Below, in pieces: positions 34,920-45,590 of a stretch of 64,000 nt of DNA. The notes under the pieces were generated by a model. It was not told the origin of the DNA. It saw only the letters and a program-made list of their open reading frames with translations, and did no database searches. The stretch's first letter is position 1. Every line of letters begins with the position of its first letter. Source of the DNA: Cristatella mucedo (Eukaryota; Bryozoa; Phylactolaemata; Cristatellidae); NCBI GenBank assembly GCA_009760855.2, contig WPIO01000006.1, positions 2,406,501 through 2,470,500 on the forward strand, written 5' to 3'. The position numbers were made by a program, and so were the translations under genes.

Positions 34920-35277
34920 TTAGAAAGGTCAAAGCGTTCACATTTACATTGAGAGCGTTAACGCCTCTATACAAATTTAGTATTATTATTACGATTGCAC
35001 TTTAAGAGAGCCTAACAATGAGACACATTTAGGTCAGCTTAAATAATACGAATTGTATGTTGTATTATTGGAAATTCACATCTAGGGTGAATGGTTGATG
35101 TAGGTTGCATCAGATGGCAGGTGTAGTCGACTAAGTTAAGCGATTCGCTGAGTTAGATGGAGCCTGGCCATTATGCTCTAACGTGTTGCTGCTCAAACTG
35201 CGAATGCTTAATTTCATACACTCAAGTGTTTAAAGTTCTTATAACAAGAATCTTGGAACGAATTTATTCGAAAATAT

Positions 35278-35410
35278 TGCTCTGGTTTGGCTCAGTGATT
35301 AAGGTGCTTACGCCGACCAAGGTCTGACTGAGGTCTTGGGCTCAATCCCCGCGGCATATTTGAAACTCCTGACTAGAGATTAAGTTCTCTAAGGGCGATA
35401 CAAATGAATT
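35278..35410 (+). mobile_element. SINE-1 copy in duplication B
   Basis: Ortholog of the copy at 10,368, with the same tRNA-like head (TTTGGCTCAGTGATTAAGG) and LINE-like tail (AGAGATTAAGTTCTCTAAGG). Confidence 0.75.
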
Positions 35411-36066
35411 ATAAACTTGTGTATTGTTCTTTCTATGCTTGTGCGTGCTGAAATAGTACAAGTTATCCCTAACCATATTGACATGCATCCTTTACAGCAT
35501 ATTTGAAAGAGATTAAGATCTCTGGTGACCCTAGACAAATGTAATATTACTATCATGATTGCACTTTAAGAAAGCATAAAGATGAGATAAAACGGACCGC
35601 ATTTTCGCCGGCGTAATAGTAATCCAAGGACCGGTAATCCAACTCCATACATGAGAGTGCATTTCTAACCACCAGACCACCGGATTCATTGTTAAGAGAT
35701 TAGCAATGTGCTAATCTACCAAGTCTTGTCTGGTATGCACACGTCGGAATTTGATTGGCTACTGCTACTGAGCAGAAGACGACGTGGCTTCGGACGACAC
35801 AAAGATACGAGTCTGCTAATCTGGTACGCTAAGCTCGAAGTATTCTCAAATCATGCGAGAAAAGTATTCTTAAACTACGTGAGCTCGTTGCAGCAGCTAA
35901 TGACCACCAACTAGACTGTTCAGATCCAACAGCGTCCGATAACCGTAACAGCAAAACGCGTAAGAGTTACAGGAGCAAACCAGCCGAACACATTAGAAGT
36001 CACTACGAAGCCAGTAAAAGAGTGTAGATTTCATAGGTAAAATCATGGGCACGCAAGTCTGTGGTC

Positions 36067-36162
36067 AAGATTATGAAGGTCAACATTATGAAGGTCAACA
36101 TGTTGAAGGCCAACATTGTGAAGGTCAATATCGCGAAGGTTAACATTTTAAAGGTCAACATT
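36067..36162. repeat. 15-bp minisatellite, copy B
   Basis: Imperfect tandem units like ATTATGAAGGTCAAC. The single CAACATT at its right end is the empty site for the LINE at 11,272 in copy A. Confidence 0.85.
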
Positions 36163-37223
36163 GCATCGGAAGTATTTGCGCTCGGCAGCTCTTTAGCTAA
36201 ACATGTGTTAAATATTTACTCAAATCATTTCAAATCAAATTTATTCAAATCCTCAAGACTTCCTGCAATTTCAGCGCTCGTATTAAGCCACCACGCACAC
36301 TATTAGCCGCCTCTCCGCCCTTGTCGACTACACTCAAAACTATCGACTACCTGCTGACTTGGTCAGCAACATCTCAGGTTACTGCTATGCTTCTTATATT
36401 CATCAGACATTTTAAGCTACGATTTCCTACACTCTTTCCATCAAAAATATTTCAGCTAGATTTTTTAGTATCAGTAGATACTGAGAGCACTATTCTCACC
36501 GACAGCGTAAAAAATATGTGCAGCTAGGAAATGTCACATTCGACTGCAGCGATTGTAAATAGTTCCACCAGCGTATCTGCGCATCCTACAGCGCGACTAT
36601 CCAGGCTGACACAACGACACACCGAGCGCTGGAGGGGCTCTGCACGGCCGCCTCAGCGACGCGATACACTTCTGACTACTGTCGCTGGTGCGCCTTCTGC
36701 CGTGGTCATGTCACTGTTAAACGCTCTAGTAGTGTAAGCGGCAGCTGCGTCGGCGCCTGTGTGCAGCCTACCTCCTTCGCAGGCCGCTCTGGCCTCTTGA
36801 CGTCTGGCTTCTCCGGCGTTCAGTAGCGGTCGCCCAGGCACGGCGCTCTCGCTTAATGTCGCTCGTCGAGGAGCGAGGCAGACGAGGCTGACGCTTCTCG
36901 CCGAGTGCGCCCTGCCGAGTTCGCCCGTCGTCAGGGGTCGATGCTACCCTATGATGGATCTCCCAGCGCCCCGCCCCCCACGCTAGATCGATAACCGCAC
37001 GAGCTCGGCTGAGCAGATATTTGAGCGAGCAATCACGCCGCAAATTGAGTCGGTTTTCGCAATGCTGGTGCAATTCAAGTTCTTTTGAGAAAGAGCGCAA
37101 ATAGTTTCCATTGTCTTCGAGTTTGTGTTGCCTGCCACGCTACTCACTACGGTAAATATGGTCTTTGGTGAAAGCCACCTTCGACCCCCACTGAGCAAAC
37201 ACAAGGCGAATGTGAACGCACCC
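36163..37223. other. Duplicated sequence left of the Polinton; no gene
   Basis: The first part matches 12,110-12,680 and the second matches 18,310-18,795. It is GC-rich from about 36,740. Confidence 0.5.
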
Positions 37224-37403
37224 AGTAGATATAAAATTAATGGCATGTAGCCTGGGGCTTATTCGAATGACGTCATCAATTAAATAAACCGTACTTCGAT
37301 CAACAATCTCGCTAACGCTCGATCGTTTCTCTCGTCCGATTTATTTAATGGCTGCCGTCATTCTTGAGACCCTATTCTCCATTCCCTTCATTTTATATCT
37401 ACT
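37224..37403. repeat. Terminal repeat region folded as a 180-bp imperfect palindrome
   Basis: AGTAGATATAAAAT (37,224-37,237) is perfectly inverted at 37,390-37,403. Inside, GAATGACG and ATTAAATAAA recur in inverted order. By hand alignment about three quarters of the outer 67 positions of the two arms match. The left border coincides with the end of duplicon B. The palindrome could be two terminal repeats joined head to head, or a terminal repeat that is itself self-complementary. Confidence 0.7.
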
Positions 37404-37476
37404 TGGAGTTGTATTAAGTTTACAGTACCATATAAAGGTAAAACAATTTTTATTCGCAAAATAATATAGGACAACC

Positions 37477-37877
37477 ATGTCCGACCTACGATCTAAGCAT
37501 GCTAACGACAAATATAACAAAATACTTCTAGAAAATGAAAGAGTCAAAAATTGTCTAACTAAATTATTAAGAATTTTATATTGTTTTCAATTCATAAGTA
37601 TTCTATTAACTCTTGTAATTACTATAACTAGTACATGGTTCAACACTATGAGGATCTTTCTCATATAGTAACGGTTTTAGGTGGATTAACAACAATGTTA
37701 ATATCAGTTGAAAGTACTATATCACAAATTGACAGAAGAAAAAGATCTACACTTCAAGCAACTCTTAGCTTGGTTTCAAAGATAATAGTTGCTTTAGATG
37801 ATGACAGCATAACTAAGGAAGAATTCATTGAAATATTAATTGATCCATTAGAAAATACAAGGGAATCTAAATCTTAA
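37477..37877 (+). pseudogene. Small two-membrane-segment protein, frameshifted
   Basis: The first frame (37,477-37,668) has a basic N-terminus and a hydrophobic segment (FQFISILLTLVITI). A second frame (37,635-37,877) continues with HIVTVLGGLTTMLI and a charged tail containing EEFIEILIDPLE. Together they look like one protein of about 130 residues broken by one frameshift near 37,640. The arrangement loosely recalls SLATT-type two-TM proteins, but I would not assign a family. Its 3' end overlaps the integrase 3' end by 11 bp, in a convergent arrangement. Confidence 0.55.
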
Positions 37878-38719
37878 TCACTTGCAACTCCTCTCTAACA
37901 AAAATTCTTTTAACATCATTTACCCAAAAACGAACTGGTTGTTCTTGCAATACCATAATTCTAACAATAGTATGTTTAGTTAAACTCCACATTGCATGTG
38001 TAACTCTTCTTCTTTTTTCCTCTTCTCCTTCACCTGGTTCTAATAAATATCTAACGGTTGTTCCAAGTTCTAACAACTTTTCTTGTTCTCCAACTTTTCT
38101 ATATTTTGGTTTATTTACTTTAACTATTTCTTTTTTATTGCTTTAAAAGGTTTGTCACTAGTTGCTTTTGTAATACTATTATTTAGATAATCAATAATCT
38201 TTGGTAAATTATAAATCTATTCTATGTTTCTATTATAATCTCCTTTATTAATACTTTCTATTTCTTTTTCATATTGTGCAATAAATGCTCTCTCAGCTGC
38301 TGTTCTATTCATTCTTTCAACTAATGCAACACTCTTTTTACTAGTACCTTCTACAACACGTGTTTCATGTTTTTTCATGTCTATAGTAAACTCTCCTTTA
38401 AACTCTGATCCTGGATCTATGTTATCTTCTTTTGCCATTCTAAAGGTCCTTTACTGTAAATATCTATTATTGCTTGTGCTACTTCTTTTGAAGATTTTGT
38501 TTTAAGTGGTCTTGAATCTGTATATCTACTAGCAACATCAATAACACTCAAAGAATATTTATATCCAGAATCATTTGGCATATGTAAAATGTCTGCTTGA
38601 TAATTTTCATTAGGTTCAACAATATTAAAGAAACCCTGTGGAATATTTTTAGGTCTGTCTTGGTTTAAATACTTGACTTATATCTGAGTTAGGAATTAAT
38701 TTACCTTTTTTTCTTTCAT
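37867..38719 (-). pseudogene. INT: Polinton retroviral-type integrase (DDE)
   Basis: This enzyme would cut and join element ends into host DNA. On the minus strand the first catalytic Asp sits in YQADILHMPN (about 38,575), the second in DPGSEFKG (about 38,412), and the Glu in VALVERMNRT (about 38,315). The C-terminal domain follows, with VRYLLEPGE and WSLTKHTI near 38,050-37,960. The D-to-E spacing is about that of retroviral integrases. At least four lesions (near 38,665, 38,440, 38,217 and 38,120) break the frame. The presumed start at 38,719 is head to head with the small Cys-rich gene at 38,749. Confidence 0.88.
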
Positions 38720-38748
38720 TTAGACTTAAAAATGACAAACTATAGAGA

Positions 38749-39027
38749 ATGGAAATATTTTGTGATAAATGTTTGAATACATTTAATGAAGCTGAATACC
38801 CTGAATCAGGTCATCCTTATTGTAAACCACCCAAAATAAAGAGACCAAAACAAAAATATGAAATACGTTGTGATGTCTGTGATCTAGATATGAAAGAAAC
38901 TGAATTTGATTCTAGTCTTTTACGAAATGATACAAGTATAATCTGTTCATACTGCAACATAAATTATAATTCCTTTAAAAAAGAGAGACCAACTAAATTA
39001 TATTCATTAGTCAAGAAAAAATTTTAA
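38749..39027 (+). CDS. Small Cys-rich (zinc-binding type) viral protein, unknown
   Basis: 92 residues with CDKC near the start, a CDVC in the middle and a CSYC near residue 67, so two zinc-ribbon-like modules are likely. This frame is intact, unusual in this element. An ATG 17 nt upstream is in another frame, so a longer original N-terminus is possible. No family recognised. Confidence 0.55.
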   Translation: MEIFCDKCLNTFNEAEYPESGHPYCKPPKIKRPKQKYEIRCDVCDLDMKETEFDSSLLRNDTSIICSYCNINYNSFKKERPTKLYSLVKKKF

Positions 39028-40212
39028 AAAATGATGTTGCTCTACGTCTTGTTTACACCATTGTTTAGACCGTGCAGCTATTTGTGTTATTTCAAAACTA
39101 TTCCCACTTGTTAAAGGTAAACGTAAAGCAACAAAGTTAAAAGAGTTAATAGTGTTAATAGTTCACTTATACTTTTCAGGAGGCTAAATAACTGACCAAG
39201 AGGTTTACCTTTGAATTTCCAAGATTGTCAATGAAGTAATAATCAGTTGGTAATCTAGTAAAATAAGCATAATACTTGAAGTCAACATCTCTAGTTGTAG
39301 AAGTATTTATAGCTCTTACATCACCAGATACCAAAAAAATACTAGCTGATTTAACAGCCTCTTTTTGCATAGCGACAGAAGAGCCTTTACGGCTATCACC
39401 ACCGCTTGCAGTGACGATAAAGGATCGCCCACTGCAGGATTCGAAACCACGACCTCGGAGCCGAGGTCGTGAAAAGCAACCGCCTTACCTAATGAGCCAT
39501 TACGGCTAACAGTAGTATCACTACTAGATCTAAGAAAAACACAATTAGATGCTCCAACGACCATAACATTTAATATAATTATAGGTGGAGATGTTCTATT
39601 TGTCCATAAATAAGATGTTGATATGTTTAAAATTGAACTCGACGCTTAAGAATTCATTGAGATTGAAATTACTTCTGTTTTTTTAACTGCTTTATCTACA
39701 CAATTCTTTGTTGCAACATCACTAAGATTAACAGGATCTGCGACATTTGTTATTGATTTTCCACCCATAATTTTGTTTCTTGTTGAAGAAATTGCTTTCA
39801 GTAATACATCGCGTTTCATTCCACCATAGGTAACACAATAATCATCATTTAATACAACTGGATTAGCATTACCTGAATTCCAATAATTAGATGTTATAGC
39901 ATAGCTATTCATATTTATAGCACCTAACATTGTATCACCTGTTTTTTTAACATAGTTATTTATTTGACTTAAATTGACACCATCAGTTGGATTTACTCCT
40001 GCTCCAAGATTTTTAATGCTTCTACCAGCAAGATTTAATGATGCTCCTGAATTAACAATAAAATTAAAATCTGCAAAAGATTTTGTTACTGCATCACTAT
40101 CCTTAATTGGATCAGCTAAATTAACAACTCTATTTCCGTTTGCATTAAGATCTAAAAGAAGGTAACCATTAATTTTAGAAACATATTCAGCACTATGAAT
40201 TTTTGCATTCAT
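39007..40212 (-). pseudogene. Phage-fibre-like repeat protein, split by a SINE
   Basis: The N-terminal 188 codons (40,212-39,646) contain three imperfect repeats of the type NRVVNLADPxxxSDAVTK / NVADPVNLSDVATKNCVD, as in phage tail-fibre and receptor-binding proteins. Past an in-frame stop at 39,646-39,648 the same frame continues (SYLWTNRTSPPIIILNV...). It is then interrupted by a SINE at 39,372-39,517 and resumes at about 39,370 (SASIFLVSGDVRAINTS). A frameshifted C-terminus ends near 39,007. Likely an outer virion attachment protein; that role is inference. Confidence 0.65.
39372..39517 (-). mobile_element. SINE-2, tRNA-like, inserted in the viral fibre gene
   Basis: Read on the minus strand, the head has TGGCTCATTAGGTAAGGCGG (A-box-like) and GGTTTCGAATCC (B-box-like). 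The tail has GATCCTTTATCGTCACTGCA, GTGATAGCCGTAAAGGCTCT and an A run. The same family occurs on the plus strand at 49,200-49,345. It is not a functional tRNA gene because no cloverleaf can be closed with the SINE tail attached. Confidence 0.75.
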
Positions 40213-40245
40213 CTATATAAGAATTTATCAATACTTTACTTCTTT

Positions 40246-40947
40246 CTAGAACTGTATATCATAACCAAAACTCTTTTTATTTGAGAATCTACCATAATCA
40301 CTTGTCAAATCAAATTCAAAATCAAAGTATTTCTCATCCTTAAGAAGATACATGAACAATGGTGTTCCAATTGGCACATCAAAAACATAATTAGTAGGAA
40401 TCCTTACACATCCAGCCGCTATATAATTTTCAGGTACATAATCACAATTTAATCCAGGAACAAAGATTCAAATTCACAAAAGAAACATCTACCTAGTTTT
40501 AGTACATGTAATCCAAGAAGATACTGAGCTAAGTATTGTTTGGGTATAAAATCTTAAACTATACTTTTACTCCATAATCATTTTATCTCAATAAGTGTAT
40601 CTTCATCTATAATCCCGTTGGGAGAATACCTATATATTCCATCACTAGTAAAACTGTCATTAGCATTTTTCAATCTTTCTATCTAGTTTCATTTCTAGAA
40701 ATTTTGCAGCAATAGGTTCAAACACATTTCCAAATAACATTTGTGGAAATCTCATAGAAGAGTTATTAGCAATATATTTTTTAGTTTTCTATTTGCAGTT
40801 AATTCAATATTACAAACTATTTGTGAACCAAAATGTCATTGCCTAGAACAGAATACACTATCTGATCCACCAATATTTAAAAACATGGCTCTTTTCCACT
40901 CATCAGACCCATTAATAAAATTTGCTTTTTGCATTATATTTAGACAT
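40246..40947 (-). pseudogene. Unrecognised viral gene between fibre and major capsid
   Basis: On the minus strand, blocks such as ANFINGSDEWKRAMFLNIGG (near 40,925) and RIPTNYVFDVPIGTPLFMYL (near 40,390) look like coding sequence broken by several stops and frameshifts. The protein would be about 230 residues. It starts just after the capsid stop codon. No family assigned. Confidence 0.45.
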
Positions 40948-40958
40948 TATAAATCTAT

Positions 40959-42539
40959 TCAAAATTTATTTCCATCATAAACAAACGTTCCTTTATTGCA
41001 AGTAAAGTTAGATCCATTTCCATTTGACGCTAGTTCAGCAGTACTCTCACAGATAGTAAGATAGTGAAGTATGATTGTTGTAGCAGGAATTGCAGGTTTA
41101 CCAGCTCCACCAGCACCAACACTACCAGCATCGGCACCAGCAGGAATCAAAGCATTGAATTCAACTGTTACATCAAGTTTGGATGTTACTCAAAGTGGTT
41201 CATCATTGAATTGTAGATCAACTATATGAATAGGATAAAGAGATAACCACTCATGATAAGTAACACCAACAGGCTCAGTTACTTCATTCAATTCAAGATA
41301 TTGTTTTCTGAATGCTTTAAAATCAAGATAAGATGTTGAGCATTTTCCATCTCTTGGATAATTGCTTCTTGGAACAGTTGGATATTTTTTCGATCCATTA
41401 GCAAGTACAGTTACGTTTTTAATATCACAATGATTGTAAGTACAAGGATTTTCAGTATAAAACTCATACTTACCATAATTTTGTGCAGCAACAATCAACC
41501 ATCGAACTTTATCAATATTATTTTGTACAGATAGAGTTCTAGTATATTTCATACCTTGGTTGAAATTAGTTCGTCATATTTTCATATCGTCTAACTCTGT
41601 AGTTAAATCTTAGTTTCTTGGATCTCTCACTTAAAAGATCAGCAAGTGATCTTAGAATATTTTCTATAGGAACAACACATGGAAAAACCAATATCATATG
41701 TTGACATCATAATTCTAAATGCATTCCAAGTACTATTTCCAGCCGCATTAGCAACATCTCTACTTACAATTGCATTAGCATCACCAGAAGAACCTGTCAT
41801 TATACAATCAAAATCATTTCCACCAACTCGAGTTAATTCAAGAGTAAATGGAACATTATAAAGAATTTTACTCATGTCAGCACAGAAACCAGAGAGTCTT
41901 GATAGGGGCAATGCTATACTGAATGTACCTGCATTATCCGCAAGAACATTCGACATTCCCTTTCTATAAAGAAATCCAGTGTTTGAAGAAGACGCAGTTG
42001 AAGCTGCAGGACTACAGCATAAGGATAACTGGCAGTATTAACATTACCAGCAGGATTAAAAGACACATCAATTCCTGCTGCAGCTTCGTCTTTCTTCCAT
42101 CCAGTTGCAATACCTTCAGTTCTATTGTAATCATTTTGATAACAAAGTAAACCCATCAACGCTGAAACAGTTCCGGGACCTTTTCAAAGTGTAAGACTTT
42201 CTATTTCTTCAGTACCAAGTCTAATTCTCATACTACTGAACATCCACGCACCTGCATTGTTAACAAGAACAGCAGCAAGTTTCTGTTAGGAGCACCAAAT
42301 GCACCACCAGCAGCAGTTTGAACTTGTAATTGACTTTCAAGTAAAAGATAAGCATTAGAAAGAACATAACAGGTTTGTTGTTCACCAGGAACAATGAATT
42401 TTACTAGTTTGTTTGCAATGCTATCAGTTTCAATACAATTTGTTTGATACAACTCTCTAAATTAATAGTCTTTAATACTATAATTAGGAAAACTAGAATC
42501 ACCCAATTCTAATATAGTATCAATGGGAGCACTTGCCAT
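40959..42539 (-). pseudogene. MCP: Polinton major capsid protein (double jelly roll)
   Basis: This protein would build the icosahedral shell. The N-terminal block has VKFIVPGEQQTCYVLSNAYL (near 42,390). The family hallmark GTFSIALPLSRLSGFCAD is near 41,920, followed by YNVPFTLELTRV. The C-terminal block has YHEWLSLYPIHIVDLQFNDE (near 41,250) and ends with TIILHYLTICE. An in-frame stop (near 42,463) and several frameshifts (near 42,280, 42,010, 41,670 and 41,190) break a gene of about 520 codons. The start at 42,539 is chosen because it precedes an in-frame DTILELGDSSFPNYSIKDY-type block. Confidence 0.85.
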
Positions 42540-42596
42540 TTCTTCTCTATATAAAAACTAAAAATTAATTTCTACTTTGAATATATAAACCAGCTT

Positions 42597-43166
42597 CTAT
42601 TTTTTCCTCATACCACCACTATAACCATTAGCTCTTGTTCTTTCAACTGGTACAACAGCTTTCTCTTTAATTACTTTCTCTATTTCTTTATACGCTTTTG
42701 GATCATTCTCTTTAATAGTCACTGAATAGTCTTCTACTTCAGCGTCTGCTTCCATTTTTGCTTCATGACTTTTTCTACTTTTTGGTTTAAGTTTTTCAAG
42801 CATAGCACGTTTAATCTCAAGGTCCATCTCTTTAATCTTTCTATCATAATCTTCTTCTTTCTTTCGTCTCTCAAGCTCATATTCAAGTTCTTTCTTTCTT
42901 TTTTCTTCTTCAAGTTCATCACCCATGTCTCCACGTTTGTTAGCATATTCTTGATCTATCTTTTCTTTCTTTGCTTGTAGTTCAATCAGTTTTCTTGCTT
43001 GATGCATTTCAATACCTTTGCTAGCAATATTCATACTAAGACCTGTTAATCCAGTTACAATAGGTGCTACTTTACCAACACCTTCAATTACTTTATCTTA
43101 TAATCCTGATCCATGATATTTACCCCCATGTATTCTATCATGACTAACTCTCGCATAACTACCCAT
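42597..43166 (-). pseudogene. Highly charged coiled-coil virion-type protein
   Basis: From 43,034 onward 145 codons are open, dominated by Glu/Lys/Arg heptad-like sequence (KKEKIDQEYANKRGDMGDEL; EERKK-type blocks) with a basic tail (NGYSGGMRKK). Upstream in the same frame is an N-terminus with Gly/His-rich HDRIHGGKYHGSG, separated by one stop near 43,099. The start at 43,166 lies 9 nt after the stop of the penton-like gene, typical of compact viral packing. Function unknown; a scaffold or DNA-binding role is only a guess. Confidence 0.6.
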
Positions 43167-43175
43167 TGGTCTATA

Positions 43176-44028
43176 TTACTTTGAAATTTCTATTGTTGCA
43201 ACTACATCAGGAATGATATCTACGGGATTTTCATTTTGATCGCTTAGACATATTTTAAATGCACTTATTGAATCTAAATCACCACGTGTTGGTAAGTATA
43301 ATATATTAGGAATATGTAGATCAACCTTATCTCCAGGATTTATATCATCAATGTCAATAATATATAAAGATGAAGATTTTTCTAAATATCCTTTTCTTCT
43401 TTCTATATAATTCTTAAATGGATCAACTAAATCACAATCTACACTAATCCATCCTATTCACTTATTATCTGGTAATAGCATTGTATTCCATGCTTTATAA
43501 TTCCACTGAAATACATTGCTTTTTCTATTACTTTGTAAGGTGTTCCACCAACATCTGCAGCATCAAATGATCCTCGTTGATTTGAGTTGAAACCTAATGT
43601 ATCTCCAATTGAATTTATTACTCCAGAAGCATTACTTTCAAGTAAAACAACATAATCTGGTGTTACTTGCATTATAGTTTTTCATCTGTATCAACACCAA
43701 GTTTTATTCCAGTACTATTTCTAGCGTTAGAATTATAAAATGCGTTAGCTTTAGCTAAAGCAGTATTAAGAGCATTAACTATCTTACTAGTATCATAATA
43801 TCCTTGTGGAATTGATACAGAAAAAGCTGATGGACCTGTAAGGTTTGGTTTATACCAAAGCATATCATTTACACCAGCAGTAACATTTGATATTGTTCTA
43901 TTAGTATAAGTAAACTCTACTCTTCGTAATCCAACTTTATTACAACCTGAATCAGATCCAAGTGTAATTGGTGGCACTAATGTTTTTGATTCTGAACTGC
44001 TTGTTCCAGTTAATCTTATAGACATTTT
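43176..44028 (-). pseudogene. Penton-like minor capsid protein, second copy
   Basis: A single-jelly-roll minor capsid candidate. The N-terminal half contains VPPITLGSDSGCNKVGLRRV and FSVSIPQGYYDTSKIVNALN, then PDYVVLLESNASGV. The C-terminus has YLPTRGDLDSISAFKICLSD followed by an NENPVDI...VVATIEI ending. Frameshifts near 43,673 and a stop near 43,455 break it. The start is either 44,028 (MSIRL) or 44,046. The C-terminal pattern (I-x-DQN-x-N...I-x-VAxIEI) is shared with the gene just upstream. Confidence 0.65.
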
Positions 44029-44059
44029 TATGATATAATTCGACAATTTCTATAGCAAC

Positions 44060-44891
44060 TGCAATTTGTTGAGAACTAAAATCTAATAAATTTAGATTCT
44101 GATCAGTAACAGTTATTATTATATCAGAAATAGAATCTCCAACAATACTATGATATTCAAGAGTATTTGGTTCATATATCATTTATTCCCAAGGATAGGA
44201 ACTGTAAGCAAAACTTCTTAATACCTGTGTTTCAGTTTCATTTATATAACTTGTTTCACTAGCAACTAAATTACAACTTACAAGTATTAGATTTATTGTT
44301 GAAACAAAAATTTCTTTTTCAGAAATGTACTTAACATTTGTTGTACAAATTACAGGAGTAATATCAGGATACATTGTTGAAAAATTTGGATCTGTTGCTT
44401 AAGCAGGACTAGTAAAACCAAGTATACAAGAAATACTAGATTTACTAGAAAAAAATTTCCAACCAACAGGCATAGTAACCCAAGAATTAGCTGTTGCAGT
44501 ATCAAGACCTAACTCAAACTTATCAGTTGTAGCTCCAGATTGTGTAATTGAATTATTAATTATATATGCAATACCAATGTTCATATCATCTGTAATAGCA
44601 GTATAAATCCCAGGTTTAATTATTATTGCTTGTTCTGATCATCATGCTACTCAATAAACAAAAGTATTATTAGAAGTAGATATATTTTTTATAGAGTTAG
44701 TTCCACTGAACTTCTTAAAACATATCGAACTTTTTGTTTCCTAATTTAATTGGATCATTTATACGTATTTTTATTGGATTAGTTGTTCCACTTACATTAA
44801 ATATATAATCGTCTTTTCCTGCTTGAATACTTTTCTTAAATTCTTCAAAACTTTTAAAGAAATCTTGTACAACTTTCAAAAGATCACTCAT
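44060..44891 (-). pseudogene. Penton-like minor capsid protein, first copy
   Basis: The gene starts at 44,891 (MSDLLKVVQDFFKSF), 2 nt after the preceding gene's stop. Middle blocks include GLDTATANSWVTMPVGWKFF (near 44,480). The C-terminus is EYHSIVGDSISDIIITVTDQ followed by NLNLLDF...IAVAIEI (near 44,060). The C-terminal block is typical of Polinton penton-type proteins and resembles the end of the next gene. Stops near 44,720, 44,640 and 44,180 show decay. Confidence 0.6.
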
Positions 44892-44893
44892 TT

Positions 44894-45578
44894 CTATATA
44901 TCATATAAAAGTTTACTTATCTTTGCCATGTATGATTTTGGAACTTTTCTAGATCTAGCAAGAAAATCAACACCAGCACTTATTGAACTTACAACTCCTT
45001 TATTTCCAGCAGCAGTTTCACGCAACCATACATAAATCTCATAAAAAACTTCTTTTTCACTACTTACAACTAATGGAATTACTTCTACTCCTTGACCTGT
45101 TGCTTCTGGTTTAGGAGGAGCAGCAATTGCAAGAGGTACAATTTCTTCTATTTTTTCTTTTTTCTTCTTGGTGTACCAGTTGAAGGATTAACATTAAGAT
45201 TTTCCGGAAATAAATTTACGAAATTCTATCAAATATAACATTGATGCGTCATTAGGTGCATTTGTAATTGCTTTGTTAATTATATTAAGAGTATTTTCGG
45301 ATTTCCTTTATTGAATGATTCAATTGCTCTTTTAAAAGCTCTTGAAATATCTGGTGTTGATTTTTCTTCTTTGTTTTTTGTGCTTGATCTAAAACTTTTT
45401 TATTTCTTCTTTATATTCTGGTATATTTTTAAATTGGTCTTTATAGTCCAAGTTCATACTTTCCATCAAACTTTTTAGCACGTAACTCTTCTAAGTTTAT
45501 TTTGTAGGTCAGTTGCTTCCTTAACACTTCCTTTAACAAAGGTTTATTTGGACTTGCGTAAGTCTTTTCATTCATCAT
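44894..45578 (-). pseudogene. Unrecognised viral gene upstream of penton-like genes
   Basis: Several open stretches in shifting frames: PSTGTPRRKKKK followed by IVPLAIAAPPKPEATG (near 45,130), and EVFYEIYVWLRETAAGNKGV (near 45,040). The stop lies at 44,894-44,896. Start at 45,578 is tentative. A Pro/Ala-rich central segment separates two domains. No family recognised. Confidence 0.45.
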
Positions 45579-45590
45579 TTCCTATATCTA

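Larger units (their letters stand above)
29035..37223. repeat. Segmental duplication, copy B
   Basis: It matches copy A (1-12,680) and then, from about 36,740, the block 18,310-18,805. It lacks the three LINE insertions of A and has two deletions relative to A, at about 29,846 (1.1 kb) and about 36,725 (5.6 kb). The match ends abruptly at 37,223, where the Polinton begins; the corresponding A sequence continues uninterrupted past 18,795. Confidence 0.9.

Noticed and set aside
39420-39500. Functional tRNA gene on the minus strand
   Set aside because: A- and B-box-like sequences exist, but the downstream sequence matches the SINE-2 body and the acceptor stem does not pair.
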